Assembly: GCA_008360955.1 (NCBI GenBank)
Contig: LUCM01001568.1
Location: 1-64,000 of the forward strand
Direction of reading: 5' to 3'
DNA: 64,000 nucleotides
Origin: Fasciolopsis buskii
Taxonomy: Eukaryota; Platyhelminthes; Trematoda; Plagiorchiida; Fasciolidae
Shown here: positions 58,255-64,000 of the stretch, piece after piece
Layout: every line of letters starts with the position of its first letter
How positions within the stretch are numbered: the first letter of the stretch is position 1
Program-made: the position numbers and the translations under genes
The notes under the pieces: model-generated
Databases searched by the model: none
Seen by the model: only the letters and a program-made list of their open reading frames with translations
What the model was told of the DNA's origin: nothing

Positions 58255-61106
58255 CTGAAAACAATAGGTAAATTTGGAATAAATTTCATTTACATTCTTA
58301 CTATGTCGTTGGTAATAAAGATCCTTCAATTGCTAGTACATTGTCCCTATGCCACTGGCAATTATACCATTCATTTTATGAATAGAAACGCAAATGTGGT
58401 TGAAAGTACAAGCGTTACGTGATTCACTTCAGAAACTTTGAACCTGAAGAACATACACTCTAATAAATCCAACGCAGAAGCATAATAAAGAACAATAAAT
58501 AAATCACAAGTTGGGAGAAATAAGTAGTTATTATTGTCTGAAATACGAAGGATGGAAAGATGTTTGTAATCGCCTAGGTAGGAATCTGTCTGATTCGGAA
58601 TATGCGGTCAATGTTGTGGTAGTACTCGGTGGACATTCAAGTAAGTTGCAGGATATTCTCCATCGTCTGAACAATAGTATAGATATGCCTTCAATAAGTT
58701 TTGCATCTTCAAAGTGTGAAATGCTGTTCCAGGAATGAATTGGCTCAAAGCCAAACTTTGTTCTTCCAGGCGAGCCATTGGCTGAGGTGAATGGATTCAG
58801 GTACTTGGGTAGTTATATCTCACTTGGTGGTAATATATCGAACGAAATGTCTCCGCGCATACAGAAGGCCCGATTGGTTTTTGCTAATTCGTGACATCTG
58901 TTGCATCAATTAAGAGTCCAGTATACACGACAGCATTCAGGTCGGTAGTACTCTGCGGCTCGGAAACATGGCCGTTGAGATCAGAAGACATGCGAGCATT
59001 TTTGGTGTTTGAATACCGTTGTCTTCGCAGTATTGGTAGAATATGATGGAAGAATTTTGGGAGCAACCCAGGTGTTAAAGCATGAGGTACTGGGTTTTTG
59101 GGGGCTCAGTATTTAAAACAGGGACCGAATCAGAATACGGTAAGATGGTTCAGACATGTTATACGCCTGCCCACAGAACCACTACTTCGTTGTACACTGT
59201 TGCCCGAAGGAGGTAATGATTGGAGGAAGTTCTGGTTGGCCAATCGAAGACAAAAAACAGCGTGGTAGCTCTAACCAGTGGACTGGTTCATGTAGGCGCA
59301 TGTAGACTACCGGGTTGGAGACCACGGGATCTCCGCGGCGACGAACGGAGACCATAGGTCCTATGGCTCAATTTCACAGTGTTCGCATTGAAAACCATTT
59401 TTCTGTATCGTTCTTCATCTTCCTATTTTGCAGTCGATCCTACACTATCCCTTGTTGTTTTTCTGCTGTGAAGTAGCAACCAAAACCAGAGCACGTTTTT
59501 GCAAGGTTAATGGCTGTTCCAAGTGAACTGAGCTGTTTGCTGACCGAAGCAGTAATCGAGAAATAAACCACTTTATTCAACGATATTGATTTACTTTATT
59601 CTGTTTTATATAGATGCGTCTTTGGAGATAATAAGCGGACTTCATGCATGTGTCTGATGGATATCGCTCATGCTTGATGGCTGACATCAAGAACCTGGCA
59701 GATGTCTATTCAGTTCATTTTCCGCTGGCAAATGCCGTATACGATGCAAAGGTCAAGTTTCCATGTATCTTCGAAAACGGTAACCAGCTAAGTTTTCAGT
59801 TATACCCACGACGTCTGGACAATAATAATTAGAGCCTCTTCGGAACGTGACCAAATCACTGCAATCTGCACAGTCATATGCGCGCAAAGGCTTCGTTCAA
59901 GATCCTCTCACTCCAGCCCACTTTCCACATTATTTTGGAACTATGTCAAAAGTATTTGGGAATGTTATTCAACTGACTTAATGTGACTTCGTTTGTATAA
60001 GCTTAGAAAGTGATCCATTTTGTATGGGCGCATTTGCGCGTAGCATAAGGTGGATTGATTATCTAAGCATTGTTCCATAACCTACAATTGGATGCAATCT
60101 TGAGAAGTCATGTAAAACAAAGGCACTTTCTTACGCACATCCGAATATTTTTGACATAATGCCGAAACAACGCGGGGGATGGTTTAGTGATCTGACAAGT
60201 CCAGTGGCCTGATGTACTCAGCTTTGATGTTAGGGTTTTACAGCTGTACAATATAACTGGACGGAGTGCTGAGTAAAACCCCCTCAGCTCGGTTTAAAGA
60301 CCAACGTTGTTCCATCCCCAGACGGTGTTTTGAACTATAAACCGTTCAGCCAGCCTCATTGATCCGCTTGACATCGCCTGAGGCCTATCCTTTTGGCAAG
60401 ACAGTGAAGCTAAACAAACAAAACATGAGATAATTCCTCTTGTTTTGTCGAAGGTGCCACCATCAGGCCGATTTACTGAAAGAGCATGTATCAAATATTT
60501 ATCGAATAATGAGTTATATATGAATTCAGAGTGCATTCCTTAGTGACGGAACCTGTAAACAAAAACAGAATAATCGACCAACACTTTGTGGTTCATGTCT
60601 AGATTCGACCGCGTTTTGTGAGGTCAAAATATATCTCTTCATTTGGGGATGAACTTCCAATCCCTGTGAGTGAGTGACAAGTTACCTGGTGAGCCGGTAG
60701 CCAAATTTGTCACTTATCTATTTAGAAAGAAATTTTGTTGAGTAGACGAGAAACGTGACCTGAATCTGAGACGTCACCTAGCGGTGGTACCCATTCACAC
60801 TATCAGAAAGCTTTCGAAATGCTTATATTGTGTTTCATTGTGCGCAGTTGTAGTCATTTGGAAAACTAACTATGTGGCCGAGGTTCATCGCTGTTTTTCT
60901 TTAGCGTAGTAGACGGTTGTTGCTATTTTTTCTTCGGCTCACTAGCTTATCACAACTTTTGACCGAATTATATTAGGAAAATATCAGATACGCATTTCTA
61001 TGCATGAATATAATCAGGAATCAATATATAAACGTCCTTTCTTCCGAAATTTCATTTCAAGATAGAACACTTTGAAAGACCTTGAATTCGGGCATAAGAA
61101 ACTCAC
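58255..61106. other. Dynein intron 2 (2.9 kb)
   Basis: It contains the RTE relic at 58590-59390. I see nothing interpretable in 59400-61100. Confidence 0.7.
58590..59390 (+). mobile_element. RTE-type LINE relic, reverse-transcriptase 3' half
   Basis: NLSDSEYAVNVVVVLGGHSS (motif C decayed to YAVN), KLQDILHRLNNSIDMPSIS, FASSKCEMLFQE, a stop, GSKPNFVLPGEPLAEVNGFR, YLGSYISLGGNISNEMSPRI and QKARLVFANS. Later blocks are frameshifted: HLLHQL, CEHFWCLNTVV, RWFRHVIRLPTEPLLRCTLL and GNDWRKFWLANRRQK. It is the longest continuous view of the post-motif-C region in the window. Confidence 0.75.
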
Positions 61107-61635
61107 CGTTATCGTTTCTCCCTCGGCCGAGTGTACATCTATGATGGTATAGGGTTTTTCGGTAGAACTAAAACTTAATGATTTTGTGTTACTGAAAACA
61201 GCTAACAAATGTTTTTGCACAGAAAATGGATCCGAAGCATGTCCCAAAATTTCCAATAGCACAGAATCAGAAACAAAAAAGAAACGAGGAAATACACTCC
61301 GTTTTCTTTCCAAATAACCAGATAATGAACGTTGACAAGCTTCTAACTGTTCTTGCAATCGTGGAAGTAACTCCTGCAACGATGATTCCGTGTTACAACA
61401 GGTCACGACATTTGCCGAATCTCCGGCTTTTTCCATCAATTTTACCCAATTACGATCGATATTTTGAAATGTTTTCGCTTCTGTTGGTAGTTGTTTGGCA
61501 ATATCACCACCAACAAACACGGCTTCCAAATAGAGCCATAAACTCTGAACACGTAACCAAGTTTCTAATGTCTCACAAGTTGTACTTAACGATTGCACCC
61601 AATGTTGAATGTGTTTTCGAAAAGGTGTATTGTGT
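61107..61635 (-). CDS. DNAH5: Dynein heavy chain exon 2: linker core
   Basis: 176 codons, from a strong acceptor (pyrimidine tract then CCAG at 61636) to the donor GTGAGT. It opens [18 protein letters not shown], continuing exon 1, and contains the invariant linker stretch [18 protein letters not shown] followed by [11 protein letters not shown]. Next come [20 protein letters not shown] and [16 protein letters not shown], the best conserved part of the linker in all axonemal dyneins. It ends [11 protein letters not shown] in phase 0. Splice positions are clear from sequence and phase. A long plus-strand ORF across this exon (61226-61840) is only its antisense shadow. Confidence 0.97.
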
Positions 61636-62869
61636 CTGGAAGAGAAAGAAAAAGGTGCTTTCTAGTATTTCGCAGAGTGGTTGGAGTTTACTAAGCGTAC
61701 TCATCTTTATTCCATTAGATCAAATCTCAGAATTCGGGTGTACGGATATTCATAAACAATGTAATTTCATGATGGAAACTATAAACGGGCTTTCGAAAAT
61801 CCGAAACCAGCTGACAACAGTAGTCCGTCGGACCAGCTAAACTTTTCATGTTGGAACGATATTTATAATTGAAAAGTAGTTCCTTCAATCGAAAAATTGT
61901 CAGCAAGCAGTTTCGTCCTCCAAATGTGGATTTGATTTCACTTGTAGCATATAGTTCGTTTCCGGGCATTCGATGTCCTATTTCTGCGTTGCTACTAAAT
62001 CATTCTATCTGTTACGATTTTAGAGTTTGGGTGTGACAGACTAATTTGGAGCACATTTGTCATTAGTGCAACCGCAACTAATTTGCTATTCAACTCCATA
62101 TGCTTACTGAAAGCAGCAGAGAACTGAATTCCTCTTGTGAATTTTCTTTTTGGGTTCCGTACAGAATATATTTGAATAGCACTGGATCCATTTATTCGAG
62201 TCTTTACCACGGTTTGAAGTTTTTGTAATTTATTTTTGTCCACTGAAAGAGTCTCATCCGATAAGAATGTAGCCTGTGGAGATGATTAGCCCACTAAGTG
62301 TGAAATAATGTGGCAGGATTGGGTCCGCTCGAAGCCGAAAATCGTGAGTAAAGAGTAAAAATTAGATGAATTGCACAGATGTAGTTAGGTGGCTTATATA
62401 GGATGAAGTATCTTCACATATACAGAATAATTTAGTCTTATTCACCCACTTGACACAGTTGTGGTGCCGGAGCGACACACAGTTCTCGAGCAAAGTATGC
62501 ACGGGAGCAGTATGGTCGACTCCGAACCATGAACCTTGACGGCTGGAAAAGTCCGAAGACCTTCAGTGTTGTTGTTGTTGTTCGAACCAGGTATTTGTTG
62601 AAAGACGAGTTGAGGTGGTCATTCGACGACATAACAGAAGGGTATGAAATCCTTGAGTAAGGAACTGGCTGGTTCAGCTAGACTACCGGGTCCACGAGAT
62701 CTTCGTTCTATAATTTTCGTTCTCTTTTCCTTTTTTGAGATAGCGATCGAAGCTAGTGAATTTTGGTTCAGGGTTAATGTTTGTCAGAATTAAACGAAAC
62801 CAAAAATCTGTTGACAGAAGTAGACATCATACTTGCTAGGGTAATCAATTTAAATGGAAGATTATTTAC
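61636..62869. other. Dynein intron 1 of the window (1.2 kb)
   Basis: Possible short RTE tail at 62640-62720; (TTG)5 at about 62567-62581. The ORFs at 61727-61969 and 61995-62243 (minus) show no family resemblance and are not needed to join exons 1 and 2. Confidence 0.65.
62640..62720 (+). mobile_element. Possible RTE tail trace
   Basis: KSLSKELAGSARLPGPRDLR is like the 'SLT.GLA.VG..RLPGWGPRD' block of the RTE C-terminus seen at 6.9 and 27.4 kb. GACTACCGGGTCCACGAGATC also parallels 59307-59332 by nucleotide. Too short to be sure. Confidence 0.35.
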
Positions 62870-63325
62870 CGATTGTTGGACAAAGCTGCCAGAACAAGCA
62901 TAGACTCTTCTAACTGTTGAATTAGTTCGTGTGTTCTCTCGGTACGCAATAACAAATTGCCTCGATTTTTAAACGGCATGAATTGCAACTCTTGGCATTT
63001 CCATTCCTCGACAACAGCATGCAATCGTGTTTCAATATCCTTTTCCCTTGCAGCACCAACGCAAATCTCCTCCACCTGTTCTTGCATCACACCGTCGTTT
63101 GGCCCAATCGGCAAACTCAGAATAGTGCCCACAGTCAAATCGGCCGAGTTCAAGTCCAAATTAGGCATACCAACCACCGATTCTATTTGATCCCAATGTC
63201 TCGGTTTGATGGCCACATTGCGCAACATGGTAAGCATTGGAATTTTTCCTACCAGTTCGTTCAATTTGGTCTCCAATTCCGTATAGGCTGGCCATGATTT
63301 TAACGTGCGTGGAAGAGCTTGACAA
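62870..63325 (-). CDS. DNAH5: Dynein heavy chain exon 1 of the window: start of the linker region
   Basis: About 151 codons. The protein begins LPRTLKSWPAYTELETKL, then has RHWDQIESVVGMP, a family landmark of the linker (DHC_N2), and later EEICVGAAREKDIETRL and LEESMLVLAALSNNR. The linker is the lever that swings across the AAA ring during the power stroke. The donor GTAAAT follows at 62869, splitting an Arg codon (CG|) that exon 2 completes. The acceptor is less certain: AG before 63325 keeps the frame, and a second AG eight bases inside (exon start 63317) would also fit. The frame stays open upstream into a hydrophobic stretch that I read as intron. The preceding N-terminal tail exons lie beyond the window. 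Confidence 0.9.
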
Positions 63326-64000
63326 CTGACGGGTCCAAAAGCAGAATTGGATGCGATGAACAAGATACAAAAAAAAAGCATTCGGAATTTCTAAAACATG
63401 CTCGCGTTAGCAACGAAACTGAATCGGATTGGCGCCCAACGGGAATCCAAAAGAGCAAGAGACAGTTTTAAGTCTATTATCATAGCTTGGAAATTGCAGA
63501 ACAACACATGAATGTGTTTTAAACGAAAGTAACACAATAAATTCCATATTGTGATCGACCATCCTTAGGACTACAAATCTCATACACAAACGTAAGTGAT
63601 CCCATCAACGTGGAAATCGGGAAATTCAAATTTCACACTCATCAGAGCTCACTGATAGTAGTTATTTATCTCAATACCTAGGATTTGAGCCAGGAGATTT
63701 CGTCTGGAAGACGTGTGTCAAGCTGTCGGGTGCCGGTGGCTTCCATTCAGTACGATATCTAAACAGTCTTAACTAAGCAATTCTGATTAACCTGACTGGC
63801 AGCTAGTGGGTCACTGATAATAGCACCCCATGCCTTCATCCTGGTTGAAAGACCCGAGTTCGACCCTGGATACGATGGAGGATATAAGACATTGGTGAGC
63901 TCGGATGACAGCAAAACCCGCGTCTGGTGCATTCCCAGTGCATGGCTGACCGGATGATGAGATCCGTGTTTAGAATGCGGTCCGAAGAACAGTCAGTCGA
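63326..64000. other. Dynein intron upstream of the first visible exon (incomplete)
   Basis: It contains SINE family B copy 3 (63805-63975). Nothing else is recognised at 63330-63800. Confidence 0.7.
63805..63975 (+). repeat. tRNA-derived SINE family B, copy 3
   Basis: GTGGGTCACTGATAATAGCA, CCCCATGCCTTCATCC and B box CCGAGTTCGACCCTGG, then the family tail GCGTCTGGTGCATTCCCAG, TGCATGGCTGACCGGATGAT. The B box is close to consensus and this is the best copy of the family. Confidence 0.7.

Larger units (their letters stand above)
4100..63325 (-). other. DNAH5: Axonemal dynein heavy chain gene, internal 13-exon part (DNAH5/DNAH8 type)
   Basis: Thirteen minus-strand exons join in phase into about 1,425 codons without a stop: linker (exons 1-3), AAA1 (4-6), AAA2 (7-8), AAA2-AAA3 connection (9), AAA3 (10-12) and the following segment (13). 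Each internal exon starts after AG and ends before GT, and adjoining residues read through into family sequence at every junction. Axonemal dynein heavy chains are about 4,500 residues long and are the motor subunits of ciliary and flagellar dynein arms. Residue order and phrases such as '[18 protein letters not shown]', 'GRIFKG' and 'LRDMNLSKLV' match the DNAH5/DNAH8 class (outer-arm gamma type), which I recognise from memory of the family. Invertebrates often have one member of this class, so choosing DNAH5 over DNAH8 is arbitrary. The gene runs off both ends of the window. No promoter or terminator is visible. Confidence 0.95.

Noticed and set aside
61226..61840. Plus-strand ORF of 204 codons, the second longest plus-strand frame
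   Set aside because: Most of it is the antisense of dynein exon 2. The amino-acid sequence has no coherent features.
1..64000. CRISPR arrays, operons, prokaryotic promoters or riboswitches
   Set aside because: The window is clearly eukaryotic, no regularly spaced repeats are present, and short direct repeats are all microsatellites or dispersed elements.

Overview
The window is eukaryotic: AT-leaning DNA with no operons, protein coding confined to short blocks bounded by GT/AG splice sites, introns up to 12.6 kb, and dense decayed retroelements. The repeat mix (RTE-type LINE relics, Penelope-like GIY-YIG fragments, tRNA-derived SINEs) and the diverged coding sequence suggest a flatworm, most likely a digenean fluke. 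That assignment is inference from repeat style and protein divergence, not from a marker gene.

The backbone is one gene on the minus strand. Thirteen exons between 63325 and 4100 encode about 1,425 consecutive residues of an axonemal dynein heavy chain of the DNAH5/DNAH8 (outer-arm gamma) type. They cover most of the linker, all of AAA1 and AAA2, and AAA3 with the segment after it. All junctions are GT-AG, phases agree at every junction, and there is no in-frame stop. The N-terminal tail lies beyond position 64000; AAA4, stalk, AAA5 and AAA6 lie beyond position 1.

The introns hold everything else. Intron 11 (17233-24093) carries an intact plus-strand, single-exon ORF (22053-22856) for a small, unrecognised single-pass membrane protein, the only other credible gene. 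RTE-type LINE relics occur near 2.3, 5.2, 6.7, 10.0, 26.2/27.4, 33.9, 34.4-37.5, 51.7, 58.6 and 62.6 kb. Penelope-like (PLE) fragments occur at 12.8, 15.1, 20.6-21.2 and 26.3-27.4 kb. The last is an insertion of about 1,060 bp with an 11-bp target-site duplication inside an RTE tail. Three tRNA-derived SINE families are present: two, three and four copies.

The most notable non-coding signal is on the minus strand at 16433-16475. All conserved hammerhead ribozyme core nucleotides are there in order, with a 6-bp stem I, a 3-bp stem II and a palindromic, loop-less stem III. That is the dimer-type architecture reported for PLE terminal repeats. Two decayed relatives lie at about 18.46 and 21.50 kb. 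I found no operon-like or defence-like novel system. The best leads are the ribozyme, the nested membrane-protein gene and the PLE-in-RTE insertion.
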